Part shown: positions 43,506 through 53,244 of the stretch, one piece after another
Numbering within the stretch: the stretch's first letter is position 1
Layout of the letters: every line of letters starts with the position of its first letter
From: Lachnospiraceae bacterium
Lineage (GTDB): Bacteria; Bacillota; Clostridia; Lachnospirales; Lachnospiraceae
NCBI GenBank assembly: GCA_024697065.1
Contig: JAILGE010000031.1
Location: 62,001 to 126,000, forward strand
Length of the DNA: 64,000 bases
Direction: 5' to 3'
Notes under the pieces: model-generated
What the model saw: the letters and a program-made list of their open reading frames with translations, nothing else
Told to the model about the DNA's origin: nothing
The model's database searches: none
Position numbers and translations under genes: made by a program

Positions 43506-46500
43506 TTATTGTATTACTTTTTCAAGATAGTTTAATATATCTTCGTATTTTACTTCGCGTATGAGCATCCGTAACTTTTTGTAATGAAGAGCTTCGGACT
43601 TGGGAATGCGATAAGTGGAGAGCTTTCGCATTATCTGATCCGCACTGTCCAGGTCGTATGTACTTACATATTCATAGATCGCATGATATGCATCATTCAG
43701 CTCTTCCAATGATATCTCGGGACTGTTCATAAGAGCGATATCCTGTCTTGCGCCCAGTACTTCTCTCAGTGCATCCTGCAATTGATTGCATTTGTTGATA
43801 AGAGGAAGTGTTTTTGCCTTGACTGCAGTGATATCTCCTTCGTCACTGAATTTCTCCAGCATTGCGGAATCTGCGGATATGGATTCGGCACCGAGCAGTT
43901 TTGCGGAATTCTTAAGACCGTGAACGATGATATTATAATTTTTCAGATCACCGTCTTTCAGGAATTCGCGTAATGCATTTGCTTTGGATGTCCAGGAGTC
44001 TGTGAATTCTCCGAGCACGGTCAGGTAAGTGTCCCAGCTGCCACAAAGATCAAGACCCGAAATATAATCAAGTGAATCGATCTTTCGGAGGCTGTCCTTT
44101 ATCATTTCGTCGGATTCATTCTCGGGAGGATTATCCAATACGGCATTATCTTCATCGTCGGCAGGCTTGACCAGACCGGATGGAAGATTGCTGCTTATCA
44201 CATCTTCAAGCTGGATCGCATTTACGGGTTTTGAAAGATAATCGGTAAATCCGCTTTGAAGGAATTTTTCTCTCATACCGACTATGGCATTTGCGGTAAG
44301 TACTACTACGGGAGTGTGTTTGTTCAGAACTTCCGCACCGTCTTCCCTGAGAAGACGAAGCGTCTCTGTTCCGTCCAGGCCGGGCATAAGATGATCCATA
44401 AGTATAAGATCATATTTTTTCTTCTTGCATATATCAAGACAGTCTTTGCCGGAAAAGACAAAATCGAGTTGTACCTTGGTTCTCTTTAACAGACCTTTGA
44501 GAACGGTATGGTTGATGGCTATATCATCGACTACCAGGATATGTGCATCCGGTGCGATGAATGTTGCGCCTTTTTTCTCTGCGTTCTGTTTGTCATGTTC
44601 TATTTTTCTTGCATGTTCTGTAAAGTCTCCAACAGGTGTCCAGTCAGAGACATTCTGAACAAGAGTAAAGGAAAAGTCGCTTCCTTTGCCGTATTCGCTG
44701 CTGACATTTAAGTCACTTCCCATAAGATTGAGAAGCTTTCGTGAAATAGTAAGTCCAAGGCCTGTGCCTTCTATGGTGCGGTTTTGTTTTTCTTTTGCAC
44801 GTTCGAAGGGGTGGAAGAGTCGGGTAAGGTCTTCATTCCTGATACCGATACCTGTATCGATGATATGGATCTCCAAAGCGACGCTGTAAGCGCCTGCAGG
44901 CCTGGAGGAGACCACAAGCTCCACTTTACCCGAACCGGTATATTTGATGGCATTGCCAAGCAGGTTCAGTACAACCTGTCTTATTCGAAGCTCATCACCG
45001 ATAAGATTTTCGGGGATGGAAGGATCTATGGTGAATTTAAGTTCCAGATTCTTTTCCTGAGCTTTTTCATAGGACATGACCATAAGGTCGTTTAATGCGG
45101 CGGAAAGGCTGTATTCCTCACCGATGATCTCCATCTTTCCGGATTCGATACGGGAGAAGTCCAATACTGCATTGACCAGTCCCAGAAGCATATCCTGGGC
45201 GTGTTTTACATTTCTGGCGTATTCGATTATCTTCTGATCTCTGCTTTCACGCAGTATCATCTCATTCATTCCGATAGCCGCATGGATAGGGGTTCTGATC
45301 TCATGGGACATATTGGAAAGAAATTGTGTTTTTGCATCATTTGCCGCCTTTTGAACTTCCACCTCATTCTTAAGATCGTGGGCGAGTATCTCGGCATATT
45401 CTTCGGATGTGACACGTAAAAGTGTGTATATCCTGTCTGCTAACGGGATAGTCCCGTTTGGAGAGGTAAGGGACATAAAGCGGTTATATTTTCCGGCAGC
45501 AGGTTCTTTCTCACCGTTTTCTCTAAGTGCCAGGGCTACAAGGCCGTTATTGGTCTGGACCACATGAGAGTTGATGGATGTTATCTGTGCATGACAGCAG
45601 CAACCCGCAACATCACCCGGCATTTTGCGGAAGAAATCTATTTCCGTTTGTTCATCGTAGCCAAGATATTTTGCACGGATCCCGGAGATCGCAAGAAAGA
45701 TGCTCTGCGGTTTGAAGGAGTCTAACTGACGGATCGCTTTTGAAGATGCCTGCAGTATCCCGCCTTTGCTGCCGTAGGATAAACGTATATTCTCATCGGG
45801 ATGCACATCACCTCCAAGGGTGATGGCGCCGCTTTCATCAATATCTATAACGGATCGGGCAACGAATTTTCCGTATTTGCTGACTATAAGAGGGAATTCT
45901 GCCGTGTTGGAAAGAAAGTATTTATCTCTGGGTACACTCAGATATTTCAGATATATATCAGCTGCCGGTTTACCGTCGATGGTAAGCACTTTTCTTGAAT
46001 CTTCGATGGAGGTTATATGATGTGAGCTTCCGAGCGGAGACCAGCCTATGGTATATGATGAGAATGCGCACAGTTCTTTGCCGCAGTACATGATGGCTAT
46101 TACACCTGTCTTTAATGCTTTGTCACCGATGACGAACTGATCGTCTCTTGTATAGCCGGAATTGGCACGTACTCCCGCACATGCGCCTATCACTTCGATA
46201 CTCTTATCAGCCGGACGGATCTGATCAAGCATAGTGCTCAGACCGCTAATTACGCCGTTTATAAAGATCTGTATCGCACGAAGGTTATCCGTTCTGTCTG
46301 CAAGAGCAGTGATATCACTGCCTATATCAGGCATGGAAACACGTGAAGTGTCATATGTTAGTACTCTTACAGAGCTTTTTTCAAAAAGGAGAAATGTTAC
46401 TGTGATATTGTGATCGGAAAGAACTCCGTCGCAGATCTCGGACGTAGTTGTAAGACCTGCTATCTTGGTATCAGGCAGGATCTCATAGAAAAGACGCGCC

Positions 46501-46649
46501 AGTGCGGAAGCCTCATCGACTTCCGCATGTTCCATACAGATTATTGCCAGTCTGTCGGAAGCGTCTTTATATTCTTTTTTTCCTTTCATTTCATTCAGGA
46601 TGTTTTTTAGGTCATCCTGACCCCCCACATCAAAGGAAAATTGTATCAT
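43506..46649 (-). CDS. FIST-domain hybrid histidine kinase with REC and Hpt
   Basis: A 1047-residue soluble sensor kinase. Order: FIST N and C sensor domains (about 20-390, binding small ligands such as amino acids in relatives), HisKA with H449 in SNMSHEIRTP, HATPase (about 555-670; NLLGNAIKY, DTGIGI, GTGLGL), a receiver with D752 in LMDHLMPGLDG, and an Hpt-like helix bundle with H910 in IVHGLKNSAK. No membrane segment is seen, so sensing is cytosolic. It starts 9 bases after the chemoreceptor gene and is followed by a response regulator. The ribosome site is weak, suggesting coupling. Confidence 0.9.
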   Translation of the reverse strand: MIQFSFDVGGQDDLKNILNEMKGKKEYKDASDRLAIICMEHAEVDEASALARLFYEILPDTKIAGLTTTSEICDGVLSDHNITVTFLLFEKSSVRVLTYDTSRVSMPDIGSDITALADRTDNLRAIQIFINGVISGLSTMLDQIRPADKSIEVIGACAGVRANSGYTRDDQFVIGDKALKTGVIAIMYCGKELCAFSSYTIGWSPLGSSHHITSIEDSRKVLTIDGKPAADIYLKYLSVPRDKYFLSNTAEFPLIVSKYGKFVARSVIDIDESGAITLGGDVHPDENIRLSYGSKGGILQASSKAIRQLDSFKPQSIFLAISGIRAKYLGYDEQTEIDFFRKMPGDVAGCCCHAQITSINSHVVQTNNGLVALALRENGEKEPAAGKYNRFMSLTSPNGTIPLADRIYTLLRVTSEEYAEILAHDLKNEVEVQKAANDAKTQFLSNMSHEIRTPIHAAIGMNEMILRESRDQKIIEYARNVKHAQDMLLGLVNAVLDFSRIESGKMEIIGEEYSLSAALNDLMVMSYEKAQEKNLELKFTIDPSIPENLIGDELRIRQVVLNLLGNAIKYTGSGKVELVVSSRPAGAYSVALEIHIIDTGIGIRNEDLTRLFHPFERAKEKQNRTIEGTGLGLTISRKLLNLMGSDLNVSSEYGKGSDFSFTLVQNVSDWTPVGDFTEHARKIEHDKQNAEKKGATFIAPDAHILVVDDIAINHTVLKGLLKRTKVQLDFVFSGKDCLDICKKKKYDLILMDHLMPGLDGTETLRLLREDGAEVLNKHTPVVVLTANAIVGMREKFLQSGFTDYLSKPVNAIQLEDVISSNLPSGLVKPADDEDNAVLDNPPENESDEMIKDSLRKIDSLDYISGLDLCGSWDTYLTVLGEFTDSWTSKANALREFLKDGDLKNYNIIVHGLKNSAKLLGAESISADSAMLEKFSDEGDITAVKAKTLPLINKCNQLQDALREVLGARQDIALMNSPEISLEELNDAYHAIYEYVSTYDLDSADQIMRKLSTYRIPKSEALHYKKLRMLIREVKYEDILNYLEKVIQ

Positions 46650-46658
46650 GTCGTTTTA

Positions 46659-48380
46659 TCAAACCTTAAAATAGCTGATAGTCTCATTAAGAGTTACGGC
46701 AAGTTTTCTGAGTTCGTCTGCTGAGTTGCTTATAAGCGTAAATGTTGCATTAAGCTCTTCCATGGAAGCGTTCGTTTCCTCGGCGGATGCTGCATTTTCC
46801 TCGGAAATAGCTGACAGATCGGCAATGATCGAAAGAAGATCTTCTTTAGCCTTATCAAGCTCGGCAACACGTTTGCTGATAAGTGATGAACTGTCGGAAA
46901 CATTATTAACATTATTCATCATATCGACCATATCATTTTTTGTATTGTCGAGGTGAGAACTCTGCTCATGGAAGTTTTCATTAAGTTTCTGCATTACGGA
47001 AACCGAAGCTTCAGAATCACTGAGAAGCTTATCAACGATATCCTTTATCTTGTCGGCACTGCCTTTGGACTGGTCGGCAAGTGCTCTTATCTCGTCGGCT
47101 ACAACTGCAAAGCCGCGACCGGCCTCACCGGCTCTGGCTGCCTCGATAGAAGCATTGAGTGATAAGAGGTTGGTCTGAGTGGCGATGTCCGTAATAGCCT
47201 GTGAGAAGGAGTCGATGGACTTGGCGGATTCGTTGGTGGAATCAATAGTCCTGCTGATCTCCTTAACGGATTCGGTTACGTTATTATTCTGAACGATGAG
47301 TTTTTCCATAGCCTGCATTGCATTGTCGCAGGATTTCTTCATTCCCTCGGCTGCGGAATCAAGTTCTTTCACGCGTTCACTGATCTCATCGATATTGTCA
47401 CCGATCTTTGATGTATCTGTTGTTGCCGTCTCGATACTCTCAGCCTGAGAGACGGCACCCTTGGAGATATCATCGATGGCATTTGTTACCTGACCGGAAG
47501 CTGTTGAAGCCTGTTCCGCAGAGGAATTCAGATCCTCACTTGACTGATGAAGGTCTGTTGCCATCTTCATCGTGTCGGTGATTATGTCGGAAAGTTTTTC
47601 TTTCAGAGTCTCACAGCTTTCCGCAATGGCACCGAGTTCGTCGGAACGCTTGATAAGTGAGGGATCAAGCGCTGCATTGAGATTGCCGGTGGCAAGCTCA
47701 TGAAGTGTGTCCGCAAGCGAAGACATTTTTCTGGAAGTCTTGTTGGCGATCATGATTCCGAATATGCAAATAGTACCTGCTACGATGACTGCAAGTATTA
47801 CCATTATGGATACATTGGCTGTTACAGCTTTGGTAGCATCGGAACTGGGACGGCCGGCAAATACCATTCCGGCAATATCGCCGTTACCCTGGTAAAGAGG
47901 AACGTAGTATGCGCCATAGCTTAAGTTGTTTATGGTAAGCTTATCGGCGTAAAATTCTTCGCCGCCTTCAAGACATTGTTTGATAACTTTTTCGGAAGCA
48001 TCTGTACCGACGATCCTTTCACCTGTCTTGGCGTCGACCAGCGTGGTGACAGCGCGTGTCTTGCCGATAAACAAAGTGTACTCGAGTCCTGTCTGTCCAT
48101 GAAGATAATCAAGCATTTCCTGGAGTTCGGCGCTTATATCGGTACCGCCCTTGGAAACAGGAAAATATCTTGCTGTGGTCCAGTCACCCTTGTGAGCGTC
48201 ATCAAGCTCGTCACGCAGCTGGATACAGGATATCCTCAATTCTTCTTCGTACATTGTGTGGTAACTTTTTTTGATCTGGATCCCGGAGAATACCGTAAGG
48301 ATCGTGCACACCAGAGCAAGGGCGGCAAGAGCAATGAAAATGACTTTTAAGATAAGCTTCTGTTTTCTTTTTTTCCCCAT
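46659..48380 (-). CDS. methyl-accepting chemotaxis protein with Cache sensor
   Basis: A 573-residue chemoreceptor. Membrane helices at about 10-32 and 188-212 flank an extracellular single Cache-type sensor (with [15 protein letters not shown]-like end, GMVFAGRPS). A HAMP domain (212-265) and the signalling coiled coil follow; the conserved tip reads [17 protein letters not shown] near 405-420. It should control CheA in response to a small extracellular ligand. It is the first gene of an operon with a FIST hybrid kinase. A minus-strand promoter lies at 48434-48462. Confidence 0.93.
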   Translation of the reverse strand: MGKKRKQKLILKVIFIALAALALVCTILTVFSGIQIKKSYHTMYEEELRISCIQLRDELDDAHKGDWTTARYFPVSKGGTDISAELQEMLDYLHGQTGLEYTLFIGKTRAVTTLVDAKTGERIVGTDASEKVIKQCLEGGEEFYADKLTINNLSYGAYYVPLYQGNGDIAGMVFAGRPSSDATKAVTANVSIMVILAVIVAGTICIFGIMIANKTSRKMSSLADTLHELATGNLNAALDPSLIKRSDELGAIAESCETLKEKLSDIITDTMKMATDLHQSSEDLNSSAEQASTASGQVTNAIDDISKGAVSQAESIETATTDTSKIGDNIDEISERVKELDSAAEGMKKSCDNAMQAMEKLIVQNNNVTESVKEISRTIDSTNESAKSIDSFSQAITDIATQTNLLSLNASIEAARAGEAGRGFAVVADEIRALADQSKGSADKIKDIVDKLLSDSEASVSVMQKLNENFHEQSSHLDNTKNDMVDMMNNVNNVSDSSSLISKRVAELDKAKEDLLSIIADLSAISEENAASAEETNASMEELNATFTLISNSADELRKLAVTLNETISYFKV

Positions 48381-48433
48381 ATCACATTACCCCTTTACTG
48401 AAGTCTTGAAAAAAATATGTACTTTTGTGTTTT

Positions 48434-48462
48434 ATTATACTATCAAAGTGTAGGTGCAACAA
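48434..48462 (-). promoter_or_regulatory. promoter of the MCP/FIST-kinase/regulator operon
   Basis: On the minus strand TTGTTG, exactly 17 bases, then a perfect TATAAT, about 55 bases before the chemoreceptor start. It is of sigma-A type, not the sigma-28 form usual for chemotaxis genes. Confidence 0.55.
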
Positions 48463-48545
48463 GAAAAATACATGTGAATCTTTGGTGAAAAAAAGCTGGA
48501 ATCGTGGCGCTTTAAGAGTTAAAATTATTAAGTTAGAGTTGTTTT

Positions 48546-48618
48546 GGGGACGTGGCTCAGTTGGGAGAGCGCAGCGTTCGCAACGCTGAGGCCGGGAGTT
48601 CGATCCTCCTCGTCTCCA
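48546..48618 (+). tRNA. tRNA-Ala (anticodon CGC)
   Basis: A 73-base cloverleaf: acceptor GGGGACG/CGTCTCC with the G3:U70 pair that marks alanine tRNAs, D stem GCTC/GAGC, anticodon stem CAGCG/CGCTG with loop TTCGCAA (anticodon CGC), T stem and TTCGATC loop, discriminator A. CCA is not encoded. Confidence 0.95.
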
Positions 48619-48632
48619 TTACTTTAAGAAAG

Positions 48633-48685
48633 CCGGGGGACTGTTTTCATGGACTGTGATAAAGAACATGAGGACAGTCCCCCGG
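48633..48685 (+). terminator. long 12-bp hairpin after tRNA-Ala
   Basis: CCGGGGGACTGT and ACAGTCCCCCGG pair perfectly; CATG/CATG can pair inside, leaving a 15-base loop. Seven T residues follow only 12 bases after the stem (48698-48704), so termination is possible but not classical. Confidence 0.55.
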
Positions 48686-48731
48686 AGCATTAGAGCGTTT
48701 TTTTACGAATCGGGAAAGGATGATAAGGATC

Positions 48732-49895
48732 ATGTCCGAAACAGGATCTGCAGAGATAACGATAGAAGAACTTGCCGATATGCCGAGGGGGACTTATGTT
48801 CTTTATGACGTGAGGGACAGGATTTCATTCGAATACGATACCATCCCCGATGCAGAGAGCTGCCCGGAGGATGAGTTATACGAAAAGGCTGCGGGAGGAT
48901 CCCTTCCCAATGAAAAGCTGGTACTTTTCTGTATGCACGGGACCGTGAGTTATTCGGCGGCTGTGGCACTGAGGGAGAGGGGGATAGATGCCGTAAGTCT
49001 TAAAGGCGGAATGGGAGCGTGGCTTAAGAAAAATACCATGCCGGAAGACAGGTCAAAAGAGATTGAACGGAATCTCATGACCAACAAGCGGTTTCATAAG
49101 AATCTGTTTTCCAGATTTGCCAAAGCCATAAGAGACTATGAACTTCTGCAACCGGGAGATAAAGTTGCCGTATGCATTTCCGGAGGCAAGGATTCCATGC
49201 TGATGGCAAAACTGTTTCAGGAGCTTAAGAGGCATGACAGATTTCCTTTCGAACTTGAATTTATAGTTATGGATCCGGGTTACAATGACCTGAACAGGAC
49301 ATTGATCGAGAATAATGCAGCATCTCTGGGGGTGCCCATAACCGTGTTTGAGTCTACGATTTTTGATGTGGTGGATACGGTGACCGATTCGCCCTGTTAT
49401 CTGTGTGCGCGTATGAGACGCGGACACCTTTACAAAAAGGCTCAGGAAATGGGATGCAACAAGATCGCATTGGGACATCACTATGATGATGTGATCGAGA
49501 CTATCCTTATGGGAATGCTCTGGGGCGGACAGGTTCAGACCATGATGCCCAAGCTTCACAGCACGAACTTTGAAGGTATGGAACTCATAAGACCTATGTA
49601 TCTCATCAGAGAGGATGATATCAAGGCATGGAGAGATGCGAACGATCTGCATTTCATACAATGTGCATGTCATTTTACAGACACATGCAGTTCCTGTCGT
49701 GATGACGGTTCTCCCGTCTCAAAAAGAATGGAAACAAAGCAGCTCATAAAGAAGCTCAGGGAAACCAATCCTTTCGTGGAGAGCAATATCTTCCGCAGTG
49801 TGGAAAATGTTAATCTGTCCACAGTGATAGCATATAAGCAAAACGGCAGGAAATATTCATTTCTGGATGGATACGATAAAGATAAAAATGCATGA
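48732..49895 (+). CDS. rhodanese-TtcA-type tRNA thiolation ATPase fusion
   Basis: An N-terminal rhodanese domain (about 5-105) with its Cys in LFCMHGTVS is fused to a PP-loop ATPase of the TtcA family (about 115-387). The PP-loop is CISGGKDS. The paired cysteine motifs are PCYLCARMRRG and CSSC, the usual iron-sulfur ligands of 2-thiocytidine synthases. The rhodanese would hand sulfur to the tRNA-modifying domain. The frame has ATGs at 48720 and 48732. The second is chosen by family-like start and spacing from GAAAGGA, but the first is possible. It lies next to a tRNA gene, perhaps by chance. Confidence 0.82.
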   Translation: MSETGSAEITIEELADMPRGTYVLYDVRDRISFEYDTIPDAESCPEDELYEKAAGGSLPNEKLVLFCMHGTVSYSAAVALRERGIDAVSLKGGMGAWLKKNTMPEDRSKEIERNLMTNKRFHKNLFSRFAKAIRDYELLQPGDKVAVCISGGKDSMLMAKLFQELKRHDRFPFELEFIVMDPGYNDLNRTLIENNAASLGVPITVFESTIFDVVDTVTDSPCYLCARMRRGHLYKKAQEMGCNKIALGHHYDDVIETILMGMLWGGQVQTMMPKLHSTNFEGMELIRPMYLIREDDIKAWRDANDLHFIQCACHFTDTCSSCRDDGSPVSKRMETKQLIKKLRETNPFVESNIFRSVENVNLSTVIAYKQNGRKYSFLDGYDKDKNA

Positions 49896-50009
49896 CCGAA
49901 AAGTCAATTTTGTCAATGGATTGAATTGAACCGAAATTCGTATTAAAGTAGTCTATATATAATAAATGGGGTGAGCGGGGCGCTCTGTATTTAGGAAAGG
50001 GGTAGAAAA

Positions 50010-52058
50010 ATGAAGAAACAAAAGCTTTCGTTTAAGATTTCTGCTGTGATCATTGTTCTCCTGATCGTATGCATGACGATTCTTACCATTCTGGTATCCA
50101 GATCAGCATCTAAATCCATGGAACAGGCTGCAAGGAATCGAATGTTTGAAGGTGCTGCTGCAAGAAGTGCAGTTATCGATTCGTATGTATTTGCTGCTTC
50201 ATCTTATATCAGAGGATATGTTACATCTCCTGTGATAGTGGATTTCGCTGCCGATCAGACCAATCCGGCAAAAAGAGCTGCTGCTCAGAGATTTACAGCT
50301 GAGTATTCAAAGAGCTTCCAGGGCGTTGAAAATATCTTTGTTGCAAGCCTGGATGATTTCATAGTTCAGGTTGCTTCGAATGAAGCCGGAATAGGAACGC
50401 TGGCTGCAGGAAATGAAGAACAGCTTAAAGCAACAAAGGCAGGCATTGCCGTGATGGAGCAGACAAAGGATGTTTATTTCAGATCCATCAAGGTGAGTCC
50501 CGTGACGGGAGAGCTGGTTCTGGTTCTTTATGCACCTATCTATGATGAATCGGGTAAGATGACTGCCTACAGTACGCTCGGCCTTTCCGCAAGCAATCTC
50601 ACTCATGTTCTTCAGATCCTTTCATTTAAGGATTGGGAAAATGCCAAGGTAGAGATAATCGATACAAATCAGAAAACTTTCGTTTATTCAACTGATGAGG
50701 CAATGGTAGGACAGCCTATTTCCGCAGATGCCGAGGGACTTATCAATTTGGTACAGACTGCAGATGAAGGTGTCAGTGATTATGTTGAAAACGGTGAAAA
50801 ACGGCTTTCTGCATTTAAGTACATGAAAGATTATAATCTGATAGTTGTTATAAGCGATTCGACTAAAGAGATCTTTGCCGATGCTTCGGTTCTTACAAGA
50901 AATATCATTATCCTTTCGGTATTTATAATCATAGCTATCGCAGTACTTACTATGGTTGTTGTAAATGTTCTGGTTAAGGATCTGTCCGCATCCAGTGCGA
51001 TAGTCGGGGGCATTGCAGCTAATCTTGATTTCACTAAGGTTGGAGATCTTGATAAATTTACATCCAGAGGTGATGAAGTCGGTGAAGTCAGCAAGGCAAC
51101 AAAGAAGCTCGCGGATGCTGTATCGGTTGCTATAGATCTTATTCAGAGTAAGTCTGCAAGAGTAAGCGATTCTGCGGTTGAACTTAATAAGTCTGCCGGA
51201 GATACAATGGAGAATTCCACAAATATCACAAGAGCGGTAGGTGAGATCGCAAACGGTGCGGTTTCGCAGGCCAATACCATTCAGGATGGTGTTACGGCAG
51301 TTGCTGCGATCCTTGACAGTGTGGGAACTCTTGATAAGGAAGTTAATGAGGCCGGTGATCAGACAGATTCCATGAAGATCTCCTCCAATAATATGAGAAA
51401 GAGCTTCTCGGATCTTTCGGATGCGATGGAAGAGACCAAGACGGCACTCGGAAGCGTATCCGAGACTATGGGATCGGTAAGTGATTTCGTTGCGGAAGTT
51501 CAGGGCGCTGTTGATGCCATCAATGCCATAGCAAGACAGACAAATCTGCTCTCCCTCAATGCTTCTATCGAGGCGGCAAGAGCCGGTGATGCAGGACGCG
51601 GATTTGCGGTTGTTGCCGAAGAGATCGGCGGGCTTTCTGAGGAATCTGCTACATCTTCCAAGTCCATCGGAGAGATAATGTTAAGACTTGAAGATAAGAC
51701 TAAGGATGCCGTAGCAACGGTTAAGTCACTTGAGCAGGTTATAGAGAAGCAGAAGGGAATAACTACAGAAACCGAAGGAACGATCGGTGAAGTTATCGAT
51801 ATGATAGATGTAGTCGAGAAGGCCTTCAAGGGGATCAAGCAGGCTTGCGGAACCATCAAGGAGCAGTGCGCACATGTTAATGATACCATGTCTGAACTGT
51901 CCGCTATCTCGGAAGAAAATGCGGCTTCGTCTGAAGAAACTTCCGCATCCATGGAGCAGGTTAATGCAACTGTTCAGAGCATCAATGAACTTGCGGGAGA
52001 TCTGTCGGGAATTGCCGATGATCTGAATCTTGAGCTTTCCAAGTTCAGAACCAAATGA
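50010..52058 (+). CDS. methyl-accepting chemotaxis protein with double Cache sensor
   Basis: A 682-residue chemoreceptor. A membrane helix at about 9-31 leads into a large extracellular dCache-type sensor (about 35-285; [20 protein letters not shown] and [16 protein letters not shown]), then a second helix (292-318), a HAMP-like linker and the signalling coiled coil with [18 protein letters not shown] at about 510-527. AAAGGGG precedes the ATG. It is monocistronic, ending in a strong terminator. The ligand is unknown; many dCache receptors bind amino acids. Confidence 0.94.
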   Translation: MKKQKLSFKISAVIIVLLIVCMTILTILVSRSASKSMEQAARNRMFEGAAARSAVIDSYVFAASSYIRGYVTSPVIVDFAADQTNPAKRAAAQRFTAEYSKSFQGVENIFVASLDDFIVQVASNEAGIGTLAAGNEEQLKATKAGIAVMEQTKDVYFRSIKVSPVTGELVLVLYAPIYDESGKMTAYSTLGLSASNLTHVLQILSFKDWENAKVEIIDTNQKTFVYSTDEAMVGQPISADAEGLINLVQTADEGVSDYVENGEKRLSAFKYMKDYNLIVVISDSTKEIFADASVLTRNIIILSVFIIIAIAVLTMVVVNVLVKDLSASSAIVGGIAANLDFTKVGDLDKFTSRGDEVGEVSKATKKLADAVSVAIDLIQSKSARVSDSAVELNKSAGDTMENSTNITRAVGEIANGAVSQANTIQDGVTAVAAILDSVGTLDKEVNEAGDQTDSMKISSNNMRKSFSDLSDAMEETKTALGSVSETMGSVSDFVAEVQGAVDAINAIARQTNLLSLNASIEAARAGDAGRGFAVVAEEIGGLSEESATSSKSIGEIMLRLEDKTKDAVATVKSLEQVIEKQKGITTETEGTIGEVIDMIDVVEKAFKGIKQACGTIKEQCAHVNDTMSELSAISEENAASSEETSASMEQVNATVQSINELAGDLSGIADDLNLELSKFRTK

Positions 52059-52072
52059 TCTGTTAAATGATA

Positions 52073-52109
52073 AGCGGCTGTCGCAGGATTGCGGCAGCCG
52101 CTTTTTTTC
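52073..52109 (+). terminator. intrinsic terminator of the second chemoreceptor
   Basis: A 12-bp stem AGCGGCTGTCGC / GCGGCAGCCGCT with a six-base loop, followed by seven T residues. Confidence 0.92.
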
Positions 52110-52134
52110 AATATTGCTGTTATCGGGGAACAGA

Positions 52135-53028
52135 TCAATTGCCTACAGTGTTCTTACGGTATTCCCTTGGAGAGACGCTGTAGTATCGTTTGAAGATCTC
52201 CGACATATAGCTTGCACCTTTAAAGCCTGTTTTTATGGCAATCTCTGACATGGAGAGAGTGGAATGTGTAAGGTATTCCGCTGCACGTTCGGATCTGTAT
52301 CTCATCAGGTTGTCCATGGGAGACCTGCTGGTATATTTATGGAAAAGCCGGTTACAGTACGTTTTGCTGACACCGCCTTCCTTTGCTATATCATCGAGAG
52401 TAATGGATTTATCGAAGTTGGCGCGGGAGAAATTCAGCATTTTTCTTATGCTTAACAATGCGGGATCCGCCTCGTTTTTTTCATCTATGTTATGAGCTTT
52501 TTTACAGTATTCTATAACAATCTTCCACATATCGAAAAACTCTGCGTTGATCGCAAAGTTATCTTCCATGCATCCGATAAGGGCATATGATTCTCGATAC
52601 ATTTCCTTTCCTTCATCACTGTCAGCGTCCATAAGGATGTAGGGAAGAGACTTATTATCTACGATCGGCCTTACATAACGATCTGCAATGGAGAAACATC
52701 CGCACAGGAGAGAGGGGTGTATTATGCAGAGATTGTAATGATCTTTTCGATCATTGACGGGAATGCTGAAGTGAAGCTGCTTTGAATTGACTATAAGAGT
52801 ATCACCTTTATGCAGCAGTATATTGTCACCGTTTACGTTATATCCGATCTCGCCGCATGTTACGGTGACGATCTCGAGCTCATCATGCCAATGTGCAACT
52901 CTTGACCATGTGACATTAGGGAGAAGCCACCCCTGATACAGATAAACGGGAAAGGTTTCATCGTTATAGTTTAAGATCTCGGATCCATCGTTCTTTTGAT
53001 GGATGATGCCTCTCCAGTCTTCGCGCAT
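52135..53028 (-). CDS. AraC family transcription regulator with cupin domain
   Basis: A 297-residue regulator. The N-terminal cupin (about 25-105; AHWHDELEIVTVTCGE, LHKGDTLIVNS) is a likely sugar or small-ligand pocket. The C-terminal double helix-turn-helix (about 195-295) has ITLDDIAKEGGVSKTYCNRLF and MSEIAIKTGFKGASYMSEIFK. GAAAGGGG precedes the start. It is divergent from an ABC-2 exporter operon, with palindromes in between, so it may control that operon and itself. Confidence 0.9.
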   Translation of the reverse strand: MREDWRGIIHQKNDGSEILNYNDETFPVYLYQGWLLPNVTWSRVAHWHDELEIVTVTCGEIGYNVNGDNILLHKGDTLIVNSKQLHFSIPVNDRKDHYNLCIIHPSLLCGCFSIADRYVRPIVDNKSLPYILMDADSDEGKEMYRESYALIGCMEDNFAINAEFFDMWKIVIEYCKKAHNIDEKNEADPALLSIRKMLNFSRANFDKSITLDDIAKEGGVSKTYCNRLFHKYTSRSPMDNLMRYRSERAAEYLTHSTLSMSEIAIKTGFKGASYMSEIFKRYYSVSPREYRKNTVGN

Positions 53029-53078
53029 GATATGTCCCCTTTCAATATGACATCAGATGTTTGTGAAATAATGTTATG

Positions 53079-53107
53079 ATTTTAAAATATTATAAGGGTT
53101 GTTTCAA
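53079..53107 (-). promoter_or_regulatory. promoter of the AraC regulator
   Basis: On the minus strand TTGAAA, exactly 17 bases, then TAAAAT. The start codon lies about 50 bases downstream. A near-perfect palindrome abuts the -35 box. Confidence 0.65.
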
Positions 53108-53112
53108 TCCTC

Positions 53113-53132
53113 AGGTTAATATATATTAGCCT
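53113..53132. promoter_or_regulatory. 20-bp palindrome, candidate operator
   Basis: AGGTTAATATATATTAGCCT is a near-perfect dyad, centred about 19 bases upstream of the centre of the -35 box of the AraC regulator gene, on the side facing the ABC operon. Confidence 0.45.
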
Positions 53133-53153
53133 AAAAGTGCACGGCTTTTTGAA

Positions 53154-53183
53154 CATGATTGTACAAAAATTCAGGCAATCATG
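53154..53183. promoter_or_regulatory. 8-bp inverted repeat, candidate operator
   Basis: CATGATTG (53154-53161) and CAATCATG (53176-53183) are perfect complements separated by 14 bases, between the AraC promoter and the ABC exporter operon. Confidence 0.4.
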
Positions 53184-53244
53184 ATTTCAGTGAACCCGTT
53201 TCGAGACAGGATGGAGCAGTTTTGACAAAGAGGGAGGGATAATA

